Positions 19,259-27,169 of a stretch of DNA of 64,000 nt are shown here, one piece after another. The notes beneath the pieces were generated by a model. The model was not told the DNA's origin and did no database searches. It worked only from the letters and a program-made list of their open reading frames with translations. Position numbers and translations under genes: made by a program. The DNA comes from Listeria innocua (GTDB lineage: Bacteria; Bacillota; Bacilli; Lactobacillales; Listeriaceae), in assembly GCF_028596125.1 (NCBI RefSeq), contig NZ_CP117229.1, positions 2,216,001-2,280,000 of the forward strand, read 5' to 3'. Every line of letters begins with the position of its first letter. Position 1 is the first letter of the stretch.

Positions 19259-20551
19259 ATGTTTCAATTAAAAGCAAACGGTACAGATGTAAAAACTGAA
19301 GTTATCTCTGGTTTTACTACATTCCTAACGATGGTATATATCGTAGTAGTTAACCCAGCAATTCTTTCCGCAGCAGGTGTTCCATTCAATACCGTATTTA
19401 TGGCAACTATCATCTCTGCAGTCATTGGTACATTATGGATGGCGATTTTCGCTAATTATCCAATCGCAATTGCGCCAGGACTTGGTATGAATGCTTATTT
19501 CGTAACAGTAGTTACAACTCAAAAACTAGATTATTCGGTCGCATTCGCTGCGGTCTTTGTAGCAGGTATTATTTTCTTACTATTATCTTTAACGCCGCTT
19601 CGTGAAAAAATCATTGAAGCCATTCCACATAATTTAAAAGCTGGGATTACTGCTGGTATTGGTTTATTTATCGCTTTCCTTGGCTTCCGTATGACAGGTA
19701 TTATTGTTTCTAACGATTCTAACTTAGTAGGTTTAGGTGACTTACATTCCAAAGAAGCTATTTTAGCTATTGTTGGTCTTTTAATCACTTTAATCTTGCT
19801 TGCTTTAAATGTAAAAGGTGCTTTATTCATTGGGATGATTGCAACTGGTATCATCGCTTTTATCACAGGTGAACTTAAATTTACAGAAGGTATCGTCAAA
19901 CTTCCGCCAATGCCAGAATTCGTCTTCACTAACCCTATTCACGCTTTTGGTGATGTGATGAGTTACGGGCTCTATGCTGTCGTCCTGTCCTTCTTACTTA
20001 TAACGATTTTTGATACAACCGGAACAATGATTGGTGTTGCAAAAAAAGCTGGCCTAATGAAAGGTGAATCATTACCAAATGCGAAACAAGCATTAATGGC
20101 TGATGCGGTTGCAACAAGTGTTGGTTCTATGTTTGGTACAACTCCAACAAGTGCCTACATTGAATCTTCTGCTGGCGTTGCAACTGGTGGACGTACTGGT
20201 CTTACTACACTTACAGTAGCTATCTTATTCATGGTGTCGGCATTCTTCGCTCCACTTGTTGGCGCTGTATCTGGAATTTCTGCTATCACTGCACCAGCTC
20301 TAATCATTGTTGGTAGCATGATGATTGGTGCTGTAAAAGAAATCGACTGGGATACACTAGATGAAGCTTTCCCTGCTTTCTTAGTTATTCTAGCGATGCC
20401 ACTTACTTCAAGTATTGCTATCGGCTTAGCATTTGGTTTCATTTCTTACCCAGTATTAAAAGTATTTACTGGCAAATGGCGCGAACTTAACTGGTTCTTA
20501 ATCGTTATCGCCGTATTATTCTTCATCCTCGTTGCATTTTTACCACATTAA
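19259..20551 (+). CDS. Purine permease, AzgA/PbuG family
   Basis: This 430-residue protein with 12-14 membrane segments belongs to the NCS2 AzgA-like hypoxanthine/guanine permeases. Family landmarks are the opening TDVKTEVISGFTTFLTMVY, GLGMNAYF, FDTTGTMIGVAKKAG and the GTTPTSAYIESSAGVA loop. AAAGGAG lies 10 bases before the ATG. The PurBox pair upstream supports a purine substrate and predicts repression when purine is plentiful. Guanine/hypoxanthine is more likely than adenine by analogy with PbuG and PbuO. Confidence 0.9.
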   Translation: MFQLKANGTDVKTEVISGFTTFLTMVYIVVVNPAILSAAGVPFNTVFMATIISAVIGTLWMAIFANYPIAIAPGLGMNAYFVTVVTTQKLDYSVAFAAVFVAGIIFLLLSLTPLREKIIEAIPHNLKAGITAGIGLFIAFLGFRMTGIIVSNDSNLVGLGDLHSKEAILAIVGLLITLILLALNVKGALFIGMIATGIIAFITGELKFTEGIVKLPPMPEFVFTNPIHAFGDVMSYGLYAVVLSFLLITIFDTTGTMIGVAKKAGLMKGESLPNAKQALMADAVATSVGSMFGTTPTSAYIESSAGVATGGRTGLTTLTVAILFMVSAFFAPLVGAVSGISAITAPALIIVGSMMIGAVKEIDWDTLDEAFPAFLVILAMPLTSSIAIGLAFGFISYPVLKVFTGKWRELNWFLIVIAVLFFILVAFLPH

Positions 20552-20560
20552 TAAACGACT

Positions 20561-20593
20561 AGCGTCTACCAAACTTAGGTAGGCGCTTTTTTA
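20561..20593 (+). terminator. Intrinsic terminator after the purine permease
   Basis: AGCGTCTACC pairs with GGTAGGCGCT (one mismatch) around a 7-base loop and is followed by T6. Confidence 0.9.
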
Positions 20594-20660
20594 TTGGACA
20601 AAAACTCACTCTTTTGCTATAAAGAAGAGAGAAACTAATTAGAAATGAGTTGAACTTGTC

Positions 20661-20927
20661 GTGTTTTTAAAATCACTGCTCGCTGGTGTCGCACTTGCTG
20701 TTGTAGTTTTCCTAGCAAGTTTTCTGATGCCTGACTACACTGTATCCACCTTATATTCCATCGTAACAACTATCATTGTTTTTGCCTCCATTATCTTATC
20801 TGCATTCGTATCCTTTGGTGGGCGTAGTGGAAATCCAAGTCGAAAAAGCCAATTACGCTGGAGTATCCTGTTTTTAGTTGCAGCAATTCCTAGCTTTATC
20901 GGCTTTATTATTACTTTTTACTTTTAA
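20661..20927 (+). CDS. Small three-helix membrane protein of unknown function
   Basis: This 88-residue protein has hydrophobic segments at about 2-22, 32-50 and 68-87 and one basic loop, FGGRSGNPSRKSQLRW. The start is GTG 20661; its upstream region has only a weak AAATGAG ribosome-binding site. It has a tight terminator on either side, so it is a single-gene unit. I do not recognise a characterised family. Confidence 0.65.
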   Translation: MFLKSLLAGVALAVVVFLASFLMPDYTVSTLYSIVTTIIVFASIILSAFVSFGGRSGNPSRKSQLRWSILFLVAAIPSFIGFIITFYF

Positions 20928-20930
20928 AAT

Positions 20931-20967
20931 AAAAAGAAGCATTCCCAAAACGGAAATGCTTCTTTTT
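20931..20967. terminator. Bidirectional intrinsic terminator
   Basis: AGAAGCATT and AATGCTTCT, extended by CC/GG, are flanked by A5 and T7. It ends the small membrane gene and the reverse PfpI-like gene. Confidence 0.9.
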
Positions 20968-21489
20968 TTAATCTTCTAAAGCGGAAATGAACGCTGGTAA
21001 ATATTCTGGTAGATCTGGCGGGCGGCGACTCGAAATAATGTGCCCGTCTGTTACAACTGGCTCATTATGCCAAATAGCTCCCGCATTAGTCATATCATCT
21101 TTAATTCCTGGCGTACTTGTTACATTTACACCTTCTAAAATTCCGGCAGAAACAAGTACCCAACCAGCGTGGCAAATTTGTCCGATTGGTTTTTTCGCTT
21201 TATCAAACGCGCGAACCAAATTAAGTACGCTGTCAAAACGACGCAGCTTATCTGGGGACCAACCACCTGGGACTAAGATTCCATCATAATCTTCTGCGCG
21301 AACAGAATCAAAATCATAATCAGAAGTAACAGGAACTCCGTACTTACCGTGATAAACTTTTTTAGCTTCCTCTGCAACTAAATGTACCGAAGCACCTGCC
21401 TCGCGTAATCTAAGCACCGGATACCATAGCTCTAAATCCTCAAAGTCTTCACTAACAAGTGCAATAACTTTTTTACCTTTTAAAGTCAT
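20968..21489 (-). CDS. DJ-1/PfpI-family protein
   Basis: This 173-residue glutamine-amidotransferase-like fold has the nucleophile Cys in GQICHAGWVL followed by His, and the conserved Glu early in the chain. Members act as deglycases, small-molecule hydratases or stress proteases. The promoter carries a perfect 8-bp dyad, so expression is probably controlled by a dedicated repressor. The LhrA small RNA gene lies just upstream on the same strand. The physiological substrate is unknown. Confidence 0.87.
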   Translation of the reverse strand: MTLKGKKVIALVSEDFEDLELWYPVLRLREAGASVHLVAEEAKKVYHGKYGVPVTSDYDFDSVRAEDYDGILVPGGWSPDKLRRFDSVLNLVRAFDKAKKPIGQICHAGWVLVSAGILEGVNVTSTPGIKDDMTNAGAIWHNEPVVTDGHIISSRRPPDLPEYLPAFISALED

Positions 21490-21515
21490 ATAAATCTCCT
21501 CCTATCCTCTTCTAT

Positions 21516-21540
21516 AGTATAACAATAACTAGATTGTTAT
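21516..21540 (-). promoter_or_regulatory. Promoter and perfect operator dyad of the PfpI-like gene
   Basis: ATAACAAT, 6 bases, then ATTGTTAT (21519-21540) form a perfect inverted repeat. It overlaps a reverse-strand -10 TATACT (21521 down to 21516) and its spacer, as expected for a repressor site. The cognate regulator is not in this window as far as I can tell. Confidence 0.65.
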
Positions 21541-21567
21541 TAAATTATTCCGCCTATAAAAGAAGAC

Positions 21568-21601
21568 AAAAAAAGACGCTCGAAATAAACATTTCCAGCG
21601 T
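21568..21601 (-). terminator. Terminator of LhrA
   Basis: On the reverse strand, ACGCT-G-GAAAT pairs with ATTTC-G-AGCGT (one internal G-G mismatch) and is followed by C and T7. Confidence 0.9.
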
Positions 21602-21835
21602 TGCCATCATGTTCGGTCGTCTATGCATAACGGGATGAGGCATAGACATAAACTACACGGCCAATGAGATGAATGAAAACAAATAATGATTTTGGTGTCT
21701 AAACAGATGTCTGACTAGTTGCCATTCTATTGGAAGATGGATACACCAAAAGTCATTATAACCATGATAGGGTCTTATCCCCATGAAAATCACATTTATA
21801 AAATGAAACTTTCATCGAGGTAAAACTCTATCCTA
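21568..21835 (-). ncRNA. lhrA: LhrA Hfq-binding small RNA
   Basis: Position identifies this as LhrA: known L. monocytogenes LhrA lies between the PfpI-like gene (lmo2256) and the small gene lmo2257 and is about 268 nt. On the reverse strand, TTGCTT and TAAAAT spaced by 16 bases predict a 5' end near 21835. An intrinsic terminator (ACGCT..AGCGT stem plus T7) ends near 21568, giving 268 nt. No convincing open reading frame lies inside. LhrA is known to act with Hfq as an antisense repressor of mRNAs including lmo0850 and chiA. Bases 21758-21772 are perfectly complementary to a reverse-strand RNA at 58457-58471. Confidence 0.85.
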
Positions 21836-21841
21836 TAACTT

Positions 21842-21869
21842 ATTTTACTATTCTTCTCAAAAAAAGCAA
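21842..21869 (-). promoter_or_regulatory. Promoter of LhrA
   Basis: Reverse-strand TTGCTT (21869-21864) and TAAAAT (21847-21842) are separated by 16 bases. A start 7 bases downstream gives a 268-nt transcript. Confidence 0.65.
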
Positions 21870-21963
21870 GTAAATAAATATAGATTTTTTGTGACGAACT
21901 TAAAAAAAACAAGAAAAGCTTTACTATTATCGCATACTTTTGTATAAATTAATTTTTTATAAA

Positions 21964-21993
21964 TAAAAAGGAGACTATTACAGGCTCCTTTTA
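21964..21993 (-). terminator. Terminator of the small coiled-coil gene
   Basis: Reverse-strand AAAAGGAG and CTCCTTTT arms, extended by CT/AG, close a 5-base loop and end in T5. The left arm includes the end of the coding sequence. Confidence 0.8.
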
Positions 21994-22182
21994 ACCAAAG
22001 ATTTCAACAATCATCCATGAAAAAATAGCGACTAATGGAATTAAAACCCATACATTGTGTCCAATCAGGCTAGGACGAGCAGCTGGTCTATCTTCGAGTA
22101 GTTGAATTCTTTCACGTAAATCGTGTACTTCTAGCTCTAAATCCTGCACTTTATCTTCTAGTTCATACAAACGTTCTTCCAT
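21991..22182 (-). CDS. Small coiled-coil protein with C-terminal membrane anchor
   Basis: This 63-residue protein has an acidic, heptad-rich coiled coil at residues 1-35 (ERLYELEDKVQDLELEVHDL), then a short basic linker, and a hydrophobic tail anchor at about 44-61. ATG 22182 is preferred because GGAGGG lies 7 bases upstream; the longer frame begins before that site. It corresponds to lmo2257 by position. Function is unknown; coiled-coil tail-anchored proteins often scaffold membrane partners. Confidence 0.75.
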   Translation of the reverse strand: MEERLYELEDKVQDLELEVHDLRERIQLLEDRPAARPSLIGHNVWVLIPLVAIFSWMIVEIFG

Positions 22183-22333
22183 TTTAATCCCTCCACACCT
22201 TTTTCTACATCTCATTATACGCGCAACGAAATGAAATACATCCTTCCATAGGCTGATTTATTGCTAATTTATTGTCATACCGTTCAGCCATTTGCTACAA
22301 TAAAAGAAAACAATCAACTGTTGGGGTGGAAAA

Positions 22334-22687
22334 ATGGAAATTCAAGTAGAAGAAGCTGTTGTAAAACTCATTTTACATGGGGGAAACACACGTAAAGAAG
22401 CATATAAAGCAATTGATTATGCTGAAAAATACCAATTTGATCAGGCAGACAAGCATTTGCAAATGGCCCAAGAACAGTTTCAAGAAGGTCACGTTTGGCA
22501 AACAAAACTAGTCTCAATTCGCGACACTGAAACCGTAGCACACCCGTCATTTTTATTAATTCATGGACAAGACCATTTAATGACTGCCCAAGCCGAACTA
22601 CAACTAGCCAAAAGAATCATTGAACAATATAAACATCAACAAAACTTAGAAAAACGCCTAACAAAATTAGAAAATCAGCTAGCTTAA
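22334..22687 (+). CDS. Orphan PTS IIA component, lactose/cellobiose family
   Basis: This 117-residue all-helical protein of the LacF/CelC family has the phosphorylatable His in LLIHGQDHLM near residue 78. No IIB or IIC partner lies nearby, so it must serve a remote transporter or act in regulation. GGGGTGG precedes the ATG. Compared with typical IIA-Lac the C-terminal helix is extended by a lysine-rich coiled segment. Its stop codon interlocks with that of the convergent GNAT gene on one TTAA. Confidence 0.85.
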   Translation: MEIQVEEAVVKLILHGGNTRKEAYKAIDYAEKYQFDQADKHLQMAQEQFQEGHVWQTKLVSIRDTETVAHPSFLLIHGQDHLMTAQAELQLAKRIIEQYKHQQNLEKRLTKLENQLA

Positions 22688-23559
22688 GCATGAGACGTAG
22701 CTGGAAATAAGAAATAAGATTCACTTGTAAGGATTTTCGGACGCACAAACAATATATCTTCTGTCTCAATAATATAAGCCGCGTCAATACGCGTATCTTT
22801 TTCAGGCGTAAATAAGAGATGTATCGTCATGATTCCGTCACTAAGCAAATAACTTAAAACTTCCACCACATCTAGTTTTTTGACACTAAGAATATCTAAT
22901 ACATATAAGTCCGTCTCTTCTCGCTCAAATAAAACAATTGCATCTATTTCTTCTATATAATAAATATCATTTTTTAAAGCTATCAATAAATAAAACATAA
23001 GCAAGTCTTCACTATTTTTCACATCAAGCGTACTAGAAAGTGGTACTCGTTCGGATACAATACGCTGAATTAGCTGGAAATCGGTTTTATTATCGGGATT
23101 CAGCTTTTTTATTTTGGAAAATTTCTTTTTTAGACTACTAGCATCCACGGTAAAACTACTCTCTTCCACTCGCTCAAATCCAAACTTCGGATAAAAATCA
23201 AGCACAGAATCATTTGCAAAAAGATAAAGAAAATCATAGTCATGTTCATACTTAGTAATTACGTGATTCAATAACTGATTCATAAGCCCTTGGCCGCGAT
23301 ACTCTGGATGAGTCATTACTGTGCCTATTTGAAGCGCCTTGCAATCCTTCCCCTGATAAATCAAATCCATTTTATTGATAGAAACATTCGCAATGATTTC
23401 ATTTTTATCCAAATAAGAATAACAAATATATTTATCATTCCAAAACCCTTTTTGAAACCATTCTTCAAAATTAATATCAAACGTACTTTCTGCAAGTTTA
23501 TTAAAACTATCACGGTACATTTTATTGTCTTTATAATCACTTATTAGTTCATAGTTCAT
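22684..23559 (-). CDS. GNAT-family N-acetyltransferase
   Basis: This 291-residue protein has an N-terminal GNAT domain with the acetyl-CoA loop THPEYRGQGLMNQLL near residue 90 and a less conserved ~130-residue C-terminal half. The motif FYPKFGFE closes the GNAT fold. The two-domain layout resembles Eis-like or YokL-like acetyltransferases that modify amines or drugs. It is convergent with the orphan PTS IIA gene, and no terminator separates the two. Confidence 0.8.
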   Translation of the reverse strand: MNYELISDYKDNKMYRDSFNKLAESTFDINFEEWFQKGFWNDKYICYSYLDKNEIIANVSINKMDLIYQGKDCKALQIGTVMTHPEYRGQGLMNQLLNHVITKYEHDYDFLYLFANDSVLDFYPKFGFERVEESSFTVDASSLKKKFSKIKKLNPDNKTDFQLIQRIVSERVPLSSTLDVKNSEDLLMFYLLIALKNDIYYIEEIDAIVLFEREETDLYVLDILSVKKLDVVEVLSYLLSDGIMTIHLLFTPEKDTRIDAAYIIETEDILFVRPKILTSESYFLFPATSHA

Positions 23560-23584
23560 TTAAAATTCCTCGATTCATTCGTAT

Positions 23585-23623
23585 AAAAATAACAGGCACG
23601 ACGCAACATACGCCCTACCTGTT
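23585..23623 (-). terminator. Probable terminator of the SufT-like gene
   Basis: Reverse-strand AACAGG and CCTGTT close a GC-rich imperfect stem and are followed by A then T5. Confidence 0.6.
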
Positions 23624-23636
23624 AATTTTATTTAAT

Positions 23637-23945
23637 TTAACGTATACCAAGTGCTATTTTTGCATAGCGTGACATACGATCTTTCGTCCAAGGTGGATTC
23701 CAAACAAGATTCACATTCGTATCTTTTACTTCTGGGATATCACTTAATGCCATTTGCACTTGCTCTGTTAAAATCCCTGCAAGTGGACAGCCCATCGTCG
23801 TAAGCGTCATTGATACGGTACAAAGCCCATCTTCATCTAACTCAACATCATATACAAGTCCAATGTTTACAATATCAATTCCAAGCTCCGGATCAATTAC
23901 TTGTTCCAGCGCGCCCATTAGATTTTCTTTTAGTTGCTCATCCAT
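23637..23945 (-). CDS. MIP18/DUF59-family iron-sulfur maturation protein (SufT-like)
   Basis: This 102-residue protein of the PaaD/SufT/MIP18 family has the signature DPELGIDIVNIGLVYDV and the conserved Cys in TTMGCPLAG. Such proteins help mature or target Fe-S clusters. ATG 23945 follows AAAGGAGG by about 10 bases. It is preceded by a Fur-like box (23995-24009) that overlaps a likely promoter, so iron-responsive expression is plausible. Confidence 0.88.
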   Translation of the reverse strand: MDEQLKENLMGALEQVIDPELGIDIVNIGLVYDVELDEDGLCTVSMTLTTMGCPLAGILTEQVQMALSDIPEVKDTNVNLVWNPPWTKDRMSRYAKIALGIR

Positions 23946-23981
23946 GAAGCATATGCCTCCTTTTTGCAATTTTGTACATTT

Positions 23982-24009
23982 ATTGTATCATATATGAGAA
24001 TGATTTTCA
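23982..24009 (-). promoter_or_regulatory. Promoter with Fur-like box before the SufT-like gene
   Basis: TGAGAATGATTTTCA (23995-24009) matches the 7-1-7 Fur box at 13 of 15 positions. On the reverse strand TACAAT (23987-23982) is the likely -10, which places the box over the -35 and spacer. It abuts the esterase stop, so the SufT-like gene probably has its own promoter. Confidence 0.6.
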
Positions 24010-24762
24010 TTATAAGAATTTCTCAAAAAAGCTAACTCCTTGTAGCATTCCTTCAACTGAAACTTTGTGTTTTGCATTATCATCAATAATAAATTCGACA
24101 TTGTCTGCTAAGCTCTCTTCAACCAATGTCTGATATAGTTTTTCACTGTACGCAAAGGGAACTACATCATCTTTTTTCCCGTGCCAAAGTAACAATGGGC
24201 GGTTATTAATTTTCGTAATGTTTTGGGTTAAATCGTATTTTTGTAAAGCTAAAATCCGTTCATCAACATCATAAGGAAAAGTTAATCCCTGCGCCAAAGC
24301 ATATTTAGATAATTCTTTAGCAAAGTCAACATAATAAGCGCTTCCCATTAAACTAACTGCCACTTTAATATAATCATATTGTCCGAGTAAACCAAGGGAT
24401 GTAATTGCTCCCATCGACACTCCTCCAACACCAATACGGTTGGCATCTGTTTTTCCTGTTTTAATTAATTCCTCTGTAATGAGCGGAAATTCAGTAATAT
24501 TCGTTTCAATAACATCCCAAAAATAAGTAGCTTGATCTTCCGGATTCGCGCCTTGAAGACGTTCCCCGTGTAACTTAGCATCAGGTAAAACTACCCTAAA
24601 ACCTCGTTGTGCAAGCAAATACCCGTAATGTAAATAAAGTTCTTTTTGTGAAGTGAATCCGTGATAAAAAATAATAGTCGGTAACTCTTTTTCTGCATTT
24701 TCACGATTACTAATATGTAAAACTGGAATTCCCGCAATTAGTTCATTTTCTACTTGAATCAT
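24010..24762 (-). CDS. Alpha/beta-hydrolase esterase
   Basis: This 250-residue serine hydrolase of the YitV/dienelactone type has an oxyanion His-Gly in IFYHGFTSQ, the nucleophile in GGVSMGA (G-x-S-x-G), the Asp in WHGKKDDVVP and the C-terminal His in NAKHKVS. No signal peptide is seen, so it is cytosolic. The substrate is unknown. Its stop lies one base after a Fur-like box. Confidence 0.85.
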   Translation of the reverse strand: MIQVENELIAGIPVLHISNRENAEKELPTIIFYHGFTSQKELYLHYGYLLAQRGFRVVLPDAKLHGERLQGANPEDQATYFWDVIETNITEFPLITEELIKTGKTDANRIGVGGVSMGAITSLGLLGQYDYIKVAVSLMGSAYYVDFAKELSKYALAQGLTFPYDVDERILALQKYDLTQNITKINNRPLLLWHGKKDDVVPFAYSEKLYQTLVEESLADNVEFIIDDNAKHKVSVEGMLQGVSFFEKFL

Positions 24763-24851
24763 TGTGAAGCCTCATTTCTATAGGTTTTATTGAGTTATTG
24801 TAAAGAACGGAATCATTTACAAATAGGTAATAAACGTCTATCATTAACCTG

Positions 24852-24876
24852 TGCCCTTATTTTAGCATGAAGGGCA
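24852..24876. other. Short inverted repeat before the HAD gene
   Basis: TGCCCTT and AAGGGCA (7 bp, 11-base centre) lie 36 bases before the HAD start. It could be an operator or a leader hairpin. Confidence 0.4.
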
Positions 24877-24912
24877 GTTATGAACTAACCATATGAATTA
24901 AAGGAGCAAACT

Positions 24913-25725
24913 ATGTCTAAAAAATTAATCGTACTAGACCTTGATGGCACAACACTTAGAGATGATTTAACTATCTCCTCGCATACTAAAAACACATTAG
25001 AAAAAGCACGAATGGCCGGTCACGAAGTAATGATCGCAACAGGACGCCCTTACCGCATTAGTGGCTCGTATTATCATGAGCTTGAATTAACTACACCTAT
25101 TGTAAATTTTAACGGTGCTGTTTATCATCATCCAAGACTCACTACTTTTGCTGAAGGCTATCATCACGCAATTGATTTACAAGTAGTTCGAGAATTGCTT
25201 GATTTCTCCAATGATTTCGCGCTAGATAATATTGCGGCTGAAGTAGAGGATAATGTCTTTTTGAAAGAACGCAATAATAGTGTACCAGAGACATTCCATT
25301 TAGGAACAGAAAATATTGTATTTGGAAATATTCGCGACGCCATTACATCAGATGCTACATCGCTATTATTTTTCGGTCAACTTGATCAACTAGATTTAAT
25401 TAGTAAACATTTAGATGAATCACTTTCTGGCGTTATTTCTCACCATACTTGGGGAGCGTCTGCTTGGCCAGCTGTAGAAATTATCAAGTTTGGCATTCAT
25501 AAAGCAATCGGTGTCCAAGCCGCTGCAAAAACACTTGGCTTCGACCGTAAAGATATTATCGCTTTCGGTGACGAAACGAATGATTTACAGATGCTTGATT
25601 ATGCTGGCGTTGGCGTTGCAATGGGTAATGCCGCTGAATCCGTGAAAAACGTCGCAAATGTTGTAACCGCATCTAACCAGGATGACGGAATCGCTTTATA
25701 TCTAGAAGAAAACTTAAACCTATAA
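24913..25725 (+). CDS. Cof-type HAD hydrolase
   Basis: This 270-residue HAD IIB phosphatase has motif I LDLDGTTLRDD at the N terminus, motif II ATGRP, the motif III Lys before the cap end, and motif IV FGDETNDLQML. Typical substrates are sugar phosphates, FMN-like or nucleotide phosphates. AAAGGAG precedes the ATG by about 8 bases. It is a monocistronic gene closed by a strong bidirectional hairpin. Confidence 0.87.
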   Translation: MSKKLIVLDLDGTTLRDDLTISSHTKNTLEKARMAGHEVMIATGRPYRISGSYYHELELTTPIVNFNGAVYHHPRLTTFAEGYHHAIDLQVVRELLDFSNDFALDNIAAEVEDNVFLKERNNSVPETFHLGTENIVFGNIRDAITSDATSLLFFGQLDQLDLISKHLDESLSGVISHHTWGASAWPAVEIIKFGIHKAIGVQAAAKTLGFDRKDIIAFGDETNDLQMLDYAGVGVAMGNAAESVKNVANVVTASNQDDGIALYLEENLNL

Positions 25726-25802
25726 TAAAAAGCTGCAAGTATGGCCTTACAAAAGTTAGAATCTCTAATTTTTTGTTTCAACCATGACTTTGCAGCTTTT
25801 TT
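25726..25802. terminator. Long nested bidirectional terminator
   Basis: An outer stem AAAAAGCTGCAA / TTGCAGCTTTTT encloses an inner stem around ACAAAA..TTTTGT, TTAGA..TCTAA. The whole is about 77 bases with A and T runs at both ends. It ends the HAD gene and the reverse YitT gene. Confidence 0.85.
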
Positions 25803-26704
25803 TACATCATTTTATTTTTATACATAGCTAGTGCTAATTTTTGGTCTGCTTCTGAACGGAAATCTCCAAATACACTCGAAGTTTCCATGACATTAATAAA
25901 TGCTTTAGGGTCAAATTCTCCAACAATATGTGTAATGTCATATAGCTCATAACGCGTAATAACCATGATTAGCATAGCAACATCCTGTTTTGAATATCCA
26001 CCCATCGCATCTACCACTGTTATTCCTCGTACCATATTTTCATGGATAGCTTTAATAACTGTTTCAGAATGCTGAGTCATAATCATCACAGTTAGTTTTT
26101 GATGTCTAGTATGGATAATGTCAATTACTCTACTTTGTACATATAAAGAAATTAACGTATAAAGAGCAAAAGTCCAATCATAAGCAAATCCTGCCACAAT
26201 AATGATAATACCGTTTAATAGTAAGAAATACTTCCCAAATGAACGCCCTGTTTTAATTGTAATATACATAGCTAAAATATCTAGCCCGCCTGTCGAAATC
26301 CCAAATTTCAATGCTAACCCAACACCTACAGAAGCAATTAATGCTCCAAAAATCGCATTAAGTAAAATGTCATTTGAAACTTGTACTTCCGGAATAACAA
26401 TTAAGAAAAAAGACATAAAAGCAACAGTTAAAAAGCTAAAAACAGTAAAGCATTTCCCTACTTTTAACCAACCTAAAATAGCAACGGGAATATTTAACAA
26501 CAGAACAAGTAACCCTGTCGAAATCGAAATATTCATTGTATCACGTAACATGTCTGATCCTAATTGCGCAACCCCATTTAATCCAGCAGCATAAACTTGA
26601 GCTGGTATTAAAAAGAAGTTCATACCAATTGCATTTAAAAGTGCTGCTATGATTGCAATAGCGGTTTTTTTAGCATATTCTTTATACACTAATTTTGAAC
26701 TCAT
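25802..26704 (-). CDS. YitT-family membrane protein
   Basis: This 300-residue protein has five or six membrane helices (about residues 10-185) followed by a soluble DUF2179 domain of about 80 residues with the GGYS-K..VAMLIM pattern. ATG 26704 follows AAAGGAGAG by about 7 bases; the longer frame has no site. The family is widespread in Bacillota and its function is unknown, though transport roles have been proposed. It is monocistronic. Confidence 0.87.
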   Translation of the reverse strand: MSSKLVYKEYAKKTAIAIIAALLNAIGMNFFLIPAQVYAAGLNGVAQLGSDMLRDTMNISISTGLLVLLLNIPVAILGWLKVGKCFTVFSFLTVAFMSFFLIVIPEVQVSNDILLNAIFGALIASVGVGLALKFGISTGGLDILAMYITIKTGRSFGKYFLLLNGIIIIVAGFAYDWTFALYTLISLYVQSRVIDIIHTRHQKLTVMIMTQHSETVIKAIHENMVRGITVVDAMGGYSKQDVAMLIMVITRYELYDITHIVGEFDPKAFINVMETSSVFGDFRSEADQKLALAMYKNKMM

Positions 26705-26787
26705 TTTCTTCTCTCCTTTTTTGGCCCTAACATAACATACCAACTTTCTAGAGAAAAGAGAAGTCTTTTTTATTATTTTTTTGATTT

Positions 26788-27150
26788 TTAATTAAATAAT
26801 GGATAACCGCCTGATAAATAAAAGCCCAGTGATACGGTTATTACTACAACTATAATGAAAATCATTAAGAACATTCCCGTTGGCTTTTGTTGTTTTCTAT
26901 AACTAAGCAACATTTCCACCACACCAATTACAATAATGCCCATTAAGATTTTAAATATAGCTAAAATCCAGCTTTCTTTCACACTGTACTGCACCATCAT
27001 AATCCCACTTAATATGACTAAAATATAAAAAACTCGGTTAATCATTTGTAACATGGTAAATCCTTTAACAGATTTTGAATAGATTAGTAACGCTGTGACG
27101 GTTAAAACAACAATTGCTACCCAAGAAATTAAATGTACATATCCCCACAT
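26788..27150 (-). CDS. YisL-family (DUF1516) membrane protein
   Basis: This 120-residue protein has four membrane helices at about 5-24, 38-53, 62-82 and 94-113. The family opens with a short WGYVHLISW segment, as here. No function is established. It lies 19 bases downstream of the FAH gene and is probably co-transcribed with addBA and FAH. Confidence 0.82.
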   Translation of the reverse strand: MWGYVHLISWVAIVVLTVTALLIYSKSVKGFTMLQMINRVFYILVILSGIMMVQYSVKESWILAIFKILMGIIVIGVVEMLLSYRKQQKPTGMFLMIFIIVVVITVSLGFYLSGGYPLFN

Positions 27151-27169
27151 AATACTTCCTTCTTCCCTA

